From NCBI RefSeq assembly GCF_011926545.1, contig NZ_JAATIT010000002.1:372001-436000 (forward strand): a DNA stretch of 64,000 nucleotides. The letters are read 5' to 3'. A program made the translations under genes and the position numbers. The notes below the pieces were generated by a model. It saw only the letters and a program-made list of their open reading frames with translations, was not told where the DNA came from and ran no database searches. Source of the stretch: Sphingopyxis italica. GTDB taxonomy: Bacteria > Pseudomonadota > Alphaproteobacteria > Sphingomonadales > Sphingomonadaceae. Shown here in pieces: positions 1 to 7,543 of the stretch (within the stretch, counting starts at the first letter, position 1; each line of letters begins with the position of its first letter).

Positions 1-356
1 GCCGCCAGCTTCATCGCGGGCGCGTTACTCGGCATCACGATCGTCGCCTTGATCCCCAGCCGCTTCGCCGCCCAGGCGACCCCCTGCGCGTGATTGCCGC
101 TCGATACGCCGACGACGCCCTCATTCGCCTGCTCGGGGCTCAAATCGGTCAGCCGGTGCCAGGCGCCGCGGATCTTGAAGGCGCCGACAGGCTGGAGACA
201 CTCGGCCTTGCACCAGATCGTTTTGCCGTCGATCTCCAGCGGCAACAGCGGCGTTTGCGGCAGCAATGCAGCGACTTTCGCCGCCGCGCGTTCGACCCCT
301 GCGTGCGTGGGCGCACGCGCCGGATCGATCAGGGCTTCGGGGCTTTGCTGTGTCAT
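1..356 (-). CDS. Threonine/serine dehydratase, 5' part only (runs off the window)
   Basis: The reverse strand reads from an ATG at 356 for 118 codons to the window edge, so this is the N-terminal third of a fold-type II PLP enzyme. The segment GAFKIRGA near residue 62 carries the lysine that forms the Schiff base with PLP, and SSGNHAQG near residue 85 is the phosphate-binding loop of serine/threonine dehydratases. Such enzymes deaminate L-threonine or L-serine to the 2-oxo acid and ammonia; a serine racemase cannot be excluded without the C-terminus. There is no sign yet of a regulatory ACT domain because that part is missing. It is divergent from the dehydrogenase at 420, sharing a 63-nt promoter gap. 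Confidence 0.88.
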   Translation of the reverse strand, partial: MTQQSPEALIDPARAPTHAGVERAAAKVAALLPQTPLLPLEIDGKTIWCKAECLQPVGAFKIRGAWHRLTDLSPEQANEGVVGVSSGNHAQGVAWAAKRLGIKATIVMPSNAPAMKLA

Positions 357-419
357 GGCTTCGTCCTATAGGGCGCGGCATACAACACAAGCCGCGACAT
401 AGCGGGCAGGAGATTTTTG

Positions 420-1628
420 ATGAGCAAGGTTCTGGTGATCGGCGCAGGCGGCGTCGGTTCGGTCGCGGTACACAAGATGGCGATGAACCCCGAGATATTC
501 CCCGACATCACGCTCGCGAGCCGCCGCAAGTTCAAGTGCGACGCGATCGCCGAGTCGGTGAAGGAACGCACCGGCGTCACGATCAACACCGCCGAAGTCG
601 ATGCCGACCATATCGACGCGACCGCAGCGCTGATCCGTTCGATCGGGGCGACGCATGTCGTGAACCTTGCGCTTCCCTATCAGGACCTCACGATCATGGA
701 GGCGTGCCTGTCGACCGGCGCGCATTATCTCGACACCGCGAATTACGAGCCGCGCGACGAGGCGAAGTTCGAATATCATTGGCAGTGGGCCTATCAGGAC
801 CGCTTCAAGGACGCCGGGCTGATGGCGCTGCTCGGTTCGGGATTCGACCCCGGCGTGACGAGCGTCTTTACCACTTGGCTCAAGAAGCATCATTTCGCCC
901 GCATCGACACGCTCGACATCCTCGATTGCAACGGCGGCGACCACGGCCAGCATTTCGCGACCAACTTCAACCCCGAAATCAATATCCGCGAAGTGACCGC
1001 GGTCGCGCGCCACTGGGAAAATGGCGACTGGGTCGAAACCCCGCCGATGTCAGTGAAGCAAAAGTTCGACTTCGAAGCGGTGGGCGAAAAGACGATGTAC
1101 CTCATGTACCATGAGGAAATCGAAAGCCTGAAGACGCACCTGCCCGAAATCCAGCGGATCCGTTTCTGGATGACCTTTGGCGAGGCGTATATCCAGCATC
1201 TCACCGTGCTCCAGAATGTCGGTATGACGCGCATCGACCCGGTGGTCTACGAAGGCCGCGAGATCGTCCCGCTGCAATTCCTCAAAGCCGTGCTCCCCGA
1301 ACCGTCGAGCCTCGGTGAGACGACGAAGGGGAAGACCAACATCGGCGTCATCGCAACCGGCCTTGGCAAGGACGGCAAGGAAAAGACGCTCTATCTCTAC
1401 AATATCTGCGACCATGAAGACGCATTCGCCGAGACGGGCAATCAGGCGGTGAGCTACACCACGGGCGTGCCCGCGATGATTGGCACCGCGATGATGGTGA
1501 CCGGCACGTGGAGCGGCGACGGGGTGTTCAACATGGAGCAGATGGATCCCGATCCTTTCATGGACATGCTGAACAAGCACGGCCTGCCTTGGCAGGTGAA
1601 GGAATTGGACGGTCCGCTCGATTTCTGA
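420..1628 (+). CDS. Carboxynorspermidine/carboxyspermidine dehydrogenase (saccharopine dehydrogenase family)
   Basis: This 402-residue protein starts with a Rossmann motif, GAGGVGSVA (residues 8-16), and is full length for the saccharopine-dehydrogenase-like carboxynorspermidine synthases. It would reductively condense aspartate semialdehyde with putrescine (or diaminopropane) using NADPH to give carboxyspermidine (or carboxynorspermidine). The assignment to polyamine synthesis rather than lysine metabolism rests on the matching decarboxylase at 3191 and the ornithine decarboxylase at 6260. An ATG at 420 with AGGAGA six bases upstream is preferred over the adjoining TTG at 417. The gene ends just before a palindromic repeat at 1643. 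Substrate preference between putrescine and diaminopropane cannot be read from sequence. Confidence 0.88.
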   Translation: MSKVLVIGAGGVGSVAVHKMAMNPEIFPDITLASRRKFKCDAIAESVKERTGVTINTAEVDADHIDATAALIRSIGATHVVNLALPYQDLTIMEACLSTGAHYLDTANYEPRDEAKFEYHWQWAYQDRFKDAGLMALLGSGFDPGVTSVFTTWLKKHHFARIDTLDILDCNGGDHGQHFATNFNPEINIREVTAVARHWENGDWVETPPMSVKQKFDFEAVGEKTMYLMYHEEIESLKTHLPEIQRIRFWMTFGEAYIQHLTVLQNVGMTRIDPVVYEGREIVPLQFLKAVLPEPSSLGETTKGKTNIGVIATGLGKDGKEKTLYLYNICDHEDAFAETGNQAVSYTTGVPAMIGTAMMVTGTWSGDGVFNMEQMDPDPFMDMLNKHGLPWQVKELDGPLDF

Positions 1629-1642
1629 TCGCTATTCTCTTT

Positions 1643-1716
1643 TTCGTCATTCCCGCGAAAGCGGGAACCCAGTAGCGACGGTAGAACTGGGTTCCCGCTT
1701 TCGCGGGAATGACGAA
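1643..1716. repeat. Perfect intergenic palindrome, 30-bp arms (REP-like family 1)
   Basis: Two 30-base arms (1643-1672 and 1687-1716) are exact reverse complements around a 14-base loop; the core is CCCGCGAAAGCGGG, itself near-palindromic. Related copies with diverged arms lie at 24083-24170 and 30634-30711. It sits between two same-direction genes and would form a very stable RNA hairpin in the transcript, so it may limit read-through or stabilise the upstream message. Confidence 0.9.
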
Positions 1717-1731
1717 GGGTAGTTCGAGATC

Positions 1732-2826
1732 ATGAAGCTCCATATTGCCGCGCTCGCCTTACTCGCGGCCTTTTCCACCCCCGCCGCCGCCCAATCCGAC
1801 GATCCCTACGCCCCCGGCCGCGCGATCGTCGCCGACATCGGCAAGATCGTCACGCCCAATGGGGTGCAGGAGACGTTCGAGGTGACGCTCGGCGGCGCGC
1901 GGCAGATCGTGAATGTTCGCGGCTCGGACCGCGACAACCCGATCCTGATCTTCGTCCATGGAGGCCCCGGCGCGGTCGAAATGCCATTCGCCTGGGTGTT
2001 CCAGCGTCCGTGGGAGGACGTCTTCACCGTCGTCCAATATGATCAGCGCGGCGCGGGGCGCAGCTATCCGCTGAACGACCCCGCCACGCTAGCCCCGACG
2101 ATGACCCCTGAACGCTATCGCGACGATGCCATCGAATTGATCGAGCTGCTCAAGAAACGCTATGCCAAGCGCAAGGTCGTGCTGATGGGGCACAGCTGGG
2201 GTTCGATCGTCGGCCTGTCGGTCGCGGTGAAGCGGCCCGACCTGCTCTACGCCTATGTCGGCGTCGGTCAGGGCATCGATTTTCGCGAAGGCGAAAAGGC
2301 GGGCATGGCGTGGACGCGCGCCAAGGCGCTCGCGGCGGGCGACATGACGGCGGTCGCCGCGATCGACGCGCTGGCGCCCTATCCGCAAGGCGAATTCACC
2401 ATCGCCAAGGCCGACGGATGGCGCAAATATGCCATCCCCTACGGATCGCTGATCTATAACAAGCCCGATCTCAAATATTATTTCCAGACCCCGCGCCTGT
2501 CCCCCGAATATACGCCCGCCGATGTGCAGGCTTGGGGCAAAGGCAGCGCATTTTCGGTGACGACGCTCTGGCCGCGGCTCGCCGACGTCAGCTTCAATTC
2601 GGTACGCAAGATGGACGTGCCGCTCGTCTTCCTGCTCGGAAGGCACGACTATACTGTCCCTTCGCCGGTGGCGGCCGACTGGTTCGGACAGGTCGAGGCA
2701 CCCTCGAAGACGCTCGTCTGGCTCGAACATTCGGCGCATATGCCGATGGTCGAGGAGCCGGGGCATTTCTTTGCCGCGCTGCTCCGCGACGTGCTGCCGC
2801 TGACAGGGACGAAAGAGAAGAAATGA
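1732..2826 (+). CDS. Secreted alpha/beta hydrolase, proline iminopeptidase-like
   Basis: The 364-residue product begins with a classical signal peptide ending near AAAQS (residues 18-22), so it should be periplasmic. The fold is identified by the oxyanion motif HGGPG (about residue 76), DQRGAGRS (about 104) and the nucleophile elbow GHSWGS (about 153). The acid is probably in LLGRHDYTVP and the base in EHSAHMP near the C-terminus, completing a Ser-Asp-His triad. These motifs fit the prolyl aminopeptidase/tricorn-interacting-factor branch of the superfamily, but the substrate is unknown. Its stop codon overlaps the start of the next gene (ATGA at 2823), so the two are co-translated. The position between two polyamine genes may be incidental. 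Confidence 0.85.
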   Translation: MKLHIAALALLAAFSTPAAAQSDDPYAPGRAIVADIGKIVTPNGVQETFEVTLGGARQIVNVRGSDRDNPILIFVHGGPGAVEMPFAWVFQRPWEDVFTVVQYDQRGAGRSYPLNDPATLAPTMTPERYRDDAIELIELLKKRYAKRKVVLMGHSWGSIVGLSVAVKRPDLLYAYVGVGQGIDFREGEKAGMAWTRAKALAAGDMTAVAAIDALAPYPQGEFTIAKADGWRKYAIPYGSLIYNKPDLKYYFQTPRLSPEYTPADVQAWGKGSAFSVTTLWPRLADVSFNSVRKMDVPLVFLLGRHDYTVPSPVAADWFGQVEAPSKTLVWLEHSAHMPMVEEPGHFFAALLRDVLPLTGTKEKK

Positions 2827-3176
2827 CCGCCTATCTCGCGCCGATCGGCCTGCTGTTCGTCTCGAACATCTTTATGACCTTCGCTTGGTACGGCCAGCTC
2901 GGCGCGGTGTCGCGGCCGATCTGGCTCGCGGTGCTGATCGCGTGGGGCATCGCCTTCTTCGAATATTGCCTCGTCATTCCCGCGAACCGGATCGGCTATG
3001 GCGTATACAGCGCCGCCGAACTCAAGACCTTGCAAGAAGTGATCACCCTGATCATATTCGCGGGGTTCGCGGTCTTCTGGCTCGGTGAGAAGCTGACCGT
3101 GAACCATCTCGTCGGCTTCGGTCTGATCGCGGCGGGGGCGTTTTTCATCTTCAAGGGACCGATTGCGGTCTCATAG
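2823..3176 (+). CDS. DUF486/DMT-type small membrane protein
   Basis: This 117-residue protein is almost entirely membrane: four hydrophobic segments at about residues 4-22, 30-48, 68-86 and 92-112. The sequence, including FEYCLVIPANRIGY and LKTLQEVITL, matches the DUF486 family of drug/metabolite-transporter-like proteins, which have half the usual number of helices and may dimerise. The start ATG overlaps the stop of the hydrolase upstream by four bases, and only 14 bases separate it from the decarboxylase gene at 3191, so it is inside the same transcription unit. Nothing in the sequence tells what it transports; a polyamine-related role would be pure guesswork from position. Confidence 0.8.
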   Translation: MTAYLAPIGLLFVSNIFMTFAWYGQLGAVSRPIWLAVLIAWGIAFFEYCLVIPANRIGYGVYSAAELKTLQEVITLIIFAGFAVFWLGEKLTVNHLVGFGLIAAGAFFIFKGPIAVS

Positions 3177-3190
3177 GAAAATACAGCGAC

Positions 3191-4363
3191 ATGGAAACCC
3201 GTGCCGGCGATCCCGGAGCCTTTGCCCGCTTCGACCTGACCCGCGTCCCCTCCCCCGCCTTTGTCGTAGACGCCGCCAAGGTCCGCGCCAACCTCGCGCT
3301 GCTGCGCCATATCGGCGACGCGTCGGGCGCCCGCGTGCTCGCGGCGCTCAAGGCCTTTTCGATGTGGTCGCTGGGTTCGACCGTCGCCGGCTATCTCGAC
3401 GGCGTCTGCGCGTCGGGACTTTACGAAGCCAAGCTCGGGCGCAGCGAATATGGCGGCGAAGTTGCGACCTATTGCGCGGGTTATAAGGAAGCCGATCTGC
3501 CCGAGATCGCGGCGCTGTCGGATCATCTGATTTTCAATTCGCCCGGCCAGATTGCGCGCTTCCGTCCGCTGCTCGACGAATTGCGCGCGAAGGGCGAGAC
3601 GTTCGACGTCGGGCTCCGCATCAATCCGATGCACAGCGAGGGCGAGGTCGCCAAATATGATCCCGCCGCGCCGTGCAGCCGCCTCGGCTTTCCGATCAGC
3701 CAATTGCTCCCCGAGCATATGGAGGGGGTCGACGGTGTCCATATGCACAGCCTTTGCGAGCAGGACTTCCCGCCGCTCGAACGCACTTGGAACGCGGTTC
3801 ACCCGATGCTGCGCCCCTTCTTCAGCCAGCTCAAATGGATCAATTTCGGCGGCGGCCACCATGTGACGCGCGCCGATTATCAGGTCGACGATTTGATCGC
3901 CTTTCTGAAACAGGTGCGCGCGGCGACCGACTGCGACGTGATGATCGAGCCGGGCGAAGCGATCGCGCTCGACGCGGGCATCCTCGTTGGCGAAATCCTA
4001 GACCTGTTCGACAATGGCATGCCGATAGGCATCACCGACATTTCGGCGACCTGCCACATGCCCGACGTGATCGAGGCGCCCTATCGCCCCGCGATGCTCG
4101 ATGAGGGCAGCGAGGGTATGCCGACGCGCCTCGGCGGCCCCTCGTGCCTCGCGGGCGATGTGATCGGCGATTACCGCCTCCCTGGGGGCGCCCGCATCGG
4201 TCAACGCTTCGCCTTCCTCGACCAGGCACATTATTCGATGGTCAAGACGAACAGCTTCAACGGCGTGCCGCTGCCGTCGATCTGGCTGTGGGACAGCGAG
4301 AGCGACGAGCTGCGGCTGATCCGCGAATTCGGTTACGAGGATTTCAAGACGCGGCTGGGGTAA
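3191..4363 (+). CDS. nspC: Carboxynorspermidine/carboxyspermidine decarboxylase
   Basis: A 390-residue PLP decarboxylase of the alanine-racemase fold (group IV). VPSPAFVVD opens the barrel, RVLAALKAFS near residue 55 holds the PLP lysine, FGGGHHVTRADY is the glycine-rich phosphate loop, and IEPGEAIALDAG plus DISATCHMPDV carry the conserved Glu and catalytic Cys region. This is the NspC family, which decarboxylates carboxynorspermidine or carboxyspermidine to norspermidine or spermidine. Together with the dehydrogenase at 420 it forms the two-step alternative to spermidine synthase. The last 20 bases overlap the 3' end of the convergent flavoprotein gene. Confidence 0.9.
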   Translation: METRAGDPGAFARFDLTRVPSPAFVVDAAKVRANLALLRHIGDASGARVLAALKAFSMWSLGSTVAGYLDGVCASGLYEAKLGRSEYGGEVATYCAGYKEADLPEIAALSDHLIFNSPGQIARFRPLLDELRAKGETFDVGLRINPMHSEGEVAKYDPAAPCSRLGFPISQLLPEHMEGVDGVHMHSLCEQDFPPLERTWNAVHPMLRPFFSQLKWINFGGGHHVTRADYQVDDLIAFLKQVRAATDCDVMIEPGEAIALDAGILVGEILDLFDNGMPIGITDISATCHMPDVIEAPYRPAMLDEGSEGMPTRLGGPSCLAGDVIGDYRLPGGARIGQRFAFLDQAHYSMVKTNSFNGVPLPSIWLWDSESDELRLIREFGYEDFKTRLG

Positions 4364-6002
4364 GCTCAGCCAGCGCCTGATGGATGTCGCTGACCACGAC
4401 CGACCCTTCGCCGACCGACGAGGCGACGCGCTTCACCGATCCCTTGCGCACATCGCCGACGGCATAGATGCGCGGCCAGCTCGTCTCGAACCGGCTCGGC
4501 ATACGGTCGAGCGACCAGCCCGCCTTGACCAGTTCGAGCGGGGCGATGTCGGTGCCGGTCTTCACGAAGCCGCGCTCGTCGCACACCATTTCCTTGGGCA
4601 GCCAGCTCGTATTCGGGCGCGCGCCAAGGAACAGGAACAGGAAACCGCAATCGCAATGCCCCTCGTCGCCCGTCTCGCGGCAGCGGTAGGTCAGACCGGC
4701 TAGCCGGTCCTCGCCGTGCAGCGCGATGACGTCGGTCGCCGGGATGATTTCGATATTCGGATGCTCTTCCAGCCGCTTGACCAGATATTCGGACATCGTC
4801 TCGCGCAGGCTCGACCGGCGGAAAATCACGTAAACCTTCTTTGCGACGCTCGCGAGATAGATCGCGCCCTGCCCCGCCGAATTGCCCGACCCGACGATCG
4901 TCACCTCGGCGTCGCTGCATAGCTGTGCTTCCATCGGCGTCGCGCCATAATAGATGCCGCGGCCTTCATAGGCTTCGATCCCGTCGATCGGCAGACTCTG
5001 ATATTTCGCGCCGCTCGCGACGACCACCGCGCGGCTGCGCAGCTTGCGGCCGTCGGCGAGGTGCAGGCAATAGGCATCGCCGTCGCGGCCGATCAACGCC
5101 GCGCGCACCGGCGACACCAGCCGTGCGCCGAACTTCTGCGCCTGCACCGTCGCGCGGCGCGCCAGCTCGTTGCCCGAAATGCCGGTGGGAAAGCCAAGAT
5201 AATTCTCGATCTTTGACGAGGTGCCGGCCTGCCCGCCCGGGGCGAGCGAATCGAGGGCGATCACCGTCAGCCCTTCCGAGGCGGCGTACACCGCCGCCGC
5301 GAGCCCGCCCGGACCGCTGCCCACGACAAGGACATCGGCGGTCGCGCCATCGGGAAGCAGGTCGAGGCCCAGTCCCGCCGCGAGCTGTTCGGGGGTCGGC
5401 TGGACCAGCACTTCGGCCGCGCCGAGGATCGCCACGGGCAACTGATCTTCGGCAAGCCCGCGCTCGGCGAGCAGATGCGCGGCGACCGGGCCGTCGGCGG
5501 GGTCGAACCAGCGATGCGCAACGCCATGCTTCATCAGCAGGTCGCGCATCGCATAAACGCTGCGATCCATGGCCGCGCCGATGATGATCGTCACCGCAAA
5601 ACCGCGATGCTTGCTGAATTCGCGCCGCGCCGACAGCACGCGAACGAAAATGTCAGAATAGTGCGAATTGCCTGCAATCAGCCGCTGAAAATCGGGGTGC
5701 GCGATGCGGAGAATCTCCCCATCGGCGCCCATCTCCACCCGCGACAAATGCCGTTGCCCGGTCAGCACCGACAGGTCGCCCGCGAACTGCCCATGCTCCA
5801 TCCAGCCGACGCGCTTGCGACCTTCGTCGGTCGACGCGAAAATGTCGGTGTGGCCCGAAAGGGTGACGATGCAGTCGGGCGCCATCGCGCCCTCCTCGAC
5901 CAGCAGGTCGCCCGCCTTGTGCGTCTCGACGGTTCCGAAGCCGCGCAGCTCGCCCAGTTCCGCGTCGGAAAATGTGTGATTGACCTCGGCGCGAGATACC
6001 AT
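4344..6002 (-). CDS. Thioredoxin-reductase-like flavoprotein fused to a cyclic-nucleotide-binding domain
   Basis: This 552-residue protein has three parts: a CAP-type cyclic-nucleotide-binding domain (about 10-130), a linker region resembling a thioredoxin-like fold (about 140-205), and a thioredoxin-reductase module with the FAD motif GSGPGGLAAAVYAASEG (about 225) and the NAD(P)H motif VGSGNSAGQGA (about 370). The place where thioredoxin reductases carry the redox-active CxxC reads GATPMEAQLC, so the usual dithiol is absent. A C-terminal FAD-closing segment, IYAVGDVRKGSVKRVA, is present. It is likely an NAD(P)H-dependent FAD oxidoreductase whose activity or partner binding responds to a nucleotide or membrane signal; the substrate is unknown. 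It is divergent from ornithine decarboxylase and converges on nspC with a 20-bp overlap. Confidence 0.85.
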   Translation of the reverse strand: MVSRAEVNHTFSDAELGELRGFGTVETHKAGDLLVEEGAMAPDCIVTLSGHTDIFASTDEGRKRVGWMEHGQFAGDLSVLTGQRHLSRVEMGADGEILRIAHPDFQRLIAGNSHYSDIFVRVLSARREFSKHRGFAVTIIIGAAMDRSVYAMRDLLMKHGVAHRWFDPADGPVAAHLLAERGLAEDQLPVAILGAAEVLVQPTPEQLAAGLGLDLLPDGATADVLVVGSGPGGLAAAVYAASEGLTVIALDSLAPGGQAGTSSKIENYLGFPTGISGNELARRATVQAQKFGARLVSPVRAALIGRDGDAYCLHLADGRKLRSRAVVVASGAKYQSLPIDGIEAYEGRGIYYGATPMEAQLCSDAEVTIVGSGNSAGQGAIYLASVAKKVYVIFRRSSLRETMSEYLVKRLEEHPNIEIIPATDVIALHGEDRLAGLTYRCRETGDEGHCDCGFLFLFLGARPNTSWLPKEMVCDERGFVKTGTDIAPLELVKAGWSLDRMPSRFETSWPRIYAVGDVRKGSVKRVASSVGEGSVVVSDIHQALAELTPAAS

Positions 6003-6157
6003 GTTGCGAGCTTCCTTTCGGTTGGCTTGTTAAATGTTCGTAGCGTTGTGCCGGGCACTTGTCGTGCCTTTGCCCATTCGGCGCGCGTCGACCCCGTTTG
6101 TTTCGGCGCGGCTGTGACCACGGCGTTACAAAATTGCGCGCTAGGGTCTTTACAGGG

Positions 6158-6254
6158 GGGACCCCCGCCCATATATGCGCTCTCCGCTGCCCCAGGGGGA
6201 CTTCCAATAACCGCAAGGCAGCCTTGGATGTTTAACGTTATCTTTGGGGGTCCC
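6158..6254 (+). promoter_or_regulatory. Structured leader of the ornithine decarboxylase gene (candidate polyamine-responsive element)
   Basis: GGGACCCCC at 6158-6166 is the exact complement of GGGGGTCCC at 6246-6254. The second copy overlaps the only plausible Shine-Dalgarno (GGGGG, nine bases before the TTG start at 6260), so the helix would block ribosome binding. Inside it, CTGCC (6187-6191) pairs with GGCAG (6217-6221), and TCCAA (6203-6207) pairs with TTGGA (6224-6228). These two stems interleave as an H-type pseudoknot. Alphaproteobacterial ornithine decarboxylase genes are known to carry a conserved RNA motif named speF; I infer this is that element or an analogue. Pairing was done by eye, not by folding software. 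Confidence 0.6.
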
Positions 6255-6259
6255 TTGAG

Positions 6260-7453
6260 TTGCACCAGCATCATAGCGCCCACGGGCTGATTCAGGCACT
6301 TTCGCCGGTCGAACCTGTTACGCTTGTCCGCCCGCACGCCGCGCGGCGCGCAGCGCGTTTCTTCATCGAGCGATTTCCCGGCACGACCATGTATGCGGTC
6401 AAGGCGAATCCGTCGCCCGACCTGCTGCGCGTGCTGTGGGATTCGGGTGTCACCCATTATGACGTCGCCTCGATCGCCGAGGTGCGGCTCGTCGCCCGCA
6501 CGCTGCCGCAAGCGACTCTCTGCTTCATGCACCCGGTGAAGGCCGAGGAAGCGATTTCCGAAGCCTATTGGAAGCATGGGGTGCGCACCTTCTCGCTCGA
6601 CACGCTCGACGAGCTCGAAAAGATCGTCCGCGCAACCGAAGGCGCGCAGGATCTGAACCTGCTCGTGCGCCTCCGTGTTTCGTCCGATCATTCGAAGCTC
6701 AGCCTCGCCGCGAAGTTCGGCGCCGAGCCCGACGAAGTCGCCGAACTGTTGATGGCGACGCGCCAGGCCGCCGACGCGCTCGGCATCTGCTTCCACGTCG
6801 GCAGCCAGGCGATGACGCCCCACGCCTATGCGCAGGCGATGGAACGCGTCCGCGCCGCGATCGTCGCGGCGTCGGTCACCGTCGACATCATCGATGTCGG
6901 GGGCGGCTTTCCCTCGTCCTATCCGGGCATGGAGCCGCCGCCGCTCGACGCCTATTTCGAGACGATCCATCGCAGCTTCGAAAGCCTGCCGATCAGCTAT
7001 TCGGCCGAACTCTGGTGCGAACCGGGCCGCGCGCTGTCGGCCGAGTATAGCTCGCTGATCGTGCGCGTCGAAAAGCGCCGTGGCGACGAACTCTACATCA
7101 ACGACGGCGCTTACGGGGCGCTGTTCGACGCCGCGCATGTCGGCTGGCGCTTCCCCGTCTCGCTGCAGCGCGACGTGGAGAGCGACGGCGAGATGGTGCC
7201 GTTCAGCTTCTACGGCCCGACCTGCGACGATCTCGACCATATGACGGGCCCCTTCTTCCTGCCCGCCGACATCAAGGCCGGCGATTTCATCGAGATCGGG
7301 ATGCTCGGCGCCTATGGATGCGCGATGCGGACCAAGTTCAACGGCTTCGGCGCCGACGAGACCCATGTCGTCAGCGACGAGCCGATGGTCAGCCTCTACA
7401 CCGGCGAAGTCGAACAGGAACGCCGCAGCGCGACGGTGACCAAGCTGTTCTGA
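6260..7453 (+). CDS. Ornithine (type III PLP) decarboxylase
   Basis: A 397-residue alanine-racemase-fold decarboxylase. TMYAVKANPS (about residue 48) carries the PLP lysine, FHVGSQAMTP and IDVGGGFPSSYPG are the phosphate-binding segments, CEPGRALSAEY is conserved, and GPTCDDLDHM supplies the active-site cysteine that protonates the product. It should convert L-ornithine to putrescine in the cytoplasm; a lysine-specific or dual enzyme is possible. No in-frame ATG lies near the N-terminus, so TTG at 6260 is the start; the first internal ATG (6390) would cut into the active-site region. Translation appears to be controlled by the leader at 6158-6254. A strong terminator follows at 7477, so the gene is monocistronic. 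Confidence 0.9.
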   Translation: MHQHHSAHGLIQALSPVEPVTLVRPHAARRAARFFIERFPGTTMYAVKANPSPDLLRVLWDSGVTHYDVASIAEVRLVARTLPQATLCFMHPVKAEEAISEAYWKHGVRTFSLDTLDELEKIVRATEGAQDLNLLVRLRVSSDHSKLSLAAKFGAEPDEVAELLMATRQAADALGICFHVGSQAMTPHAYAQAMERVRAAIVAASVTVDIIDVGGGFPSSYPGMEPPPLDAYFETIHRSFESLPISYSAELWCEPGRALSAEYSSLIVRVEKRRGDELYINDGAYGALFDAAHVGWRFPVSLQRDVESDGEMVPFSFYGPTCDDLDHMTGPFFLPADIKAGDFIEIGMLGAYGCAMRTKFNGFGADETHVVSDEPMVSLYTGEVEQERRSATVTKLF

Positions 7454-7476
7454 TAACGACCGAATAGCGAAAACGG

Positions 7477-7510
7477 AAAGGGCCGGCGCAGCGATGCGAC
7501 CGGCCCTTTT
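7477..7510 (+). terminator. Intrinsic terminator of ornithine decarboxylase
   Basis: AAAGGGCCGG (7477-7486) pairs with CCGGCCCTTT (7500-7509), and an inner CGCA/TGCG stem is capped by a GCGA (GNRA) tetraloop. The 3' arm runs into TTTT. The stem is long, GC-rich and T-tailed, so this is a textbook Rho-independent terminator on the plus strand. Confidence 0.9.
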
Positions 7511-7543
7511 CCTTTTGGGAGAAGGCGCTAGATTGCGCCGCCC

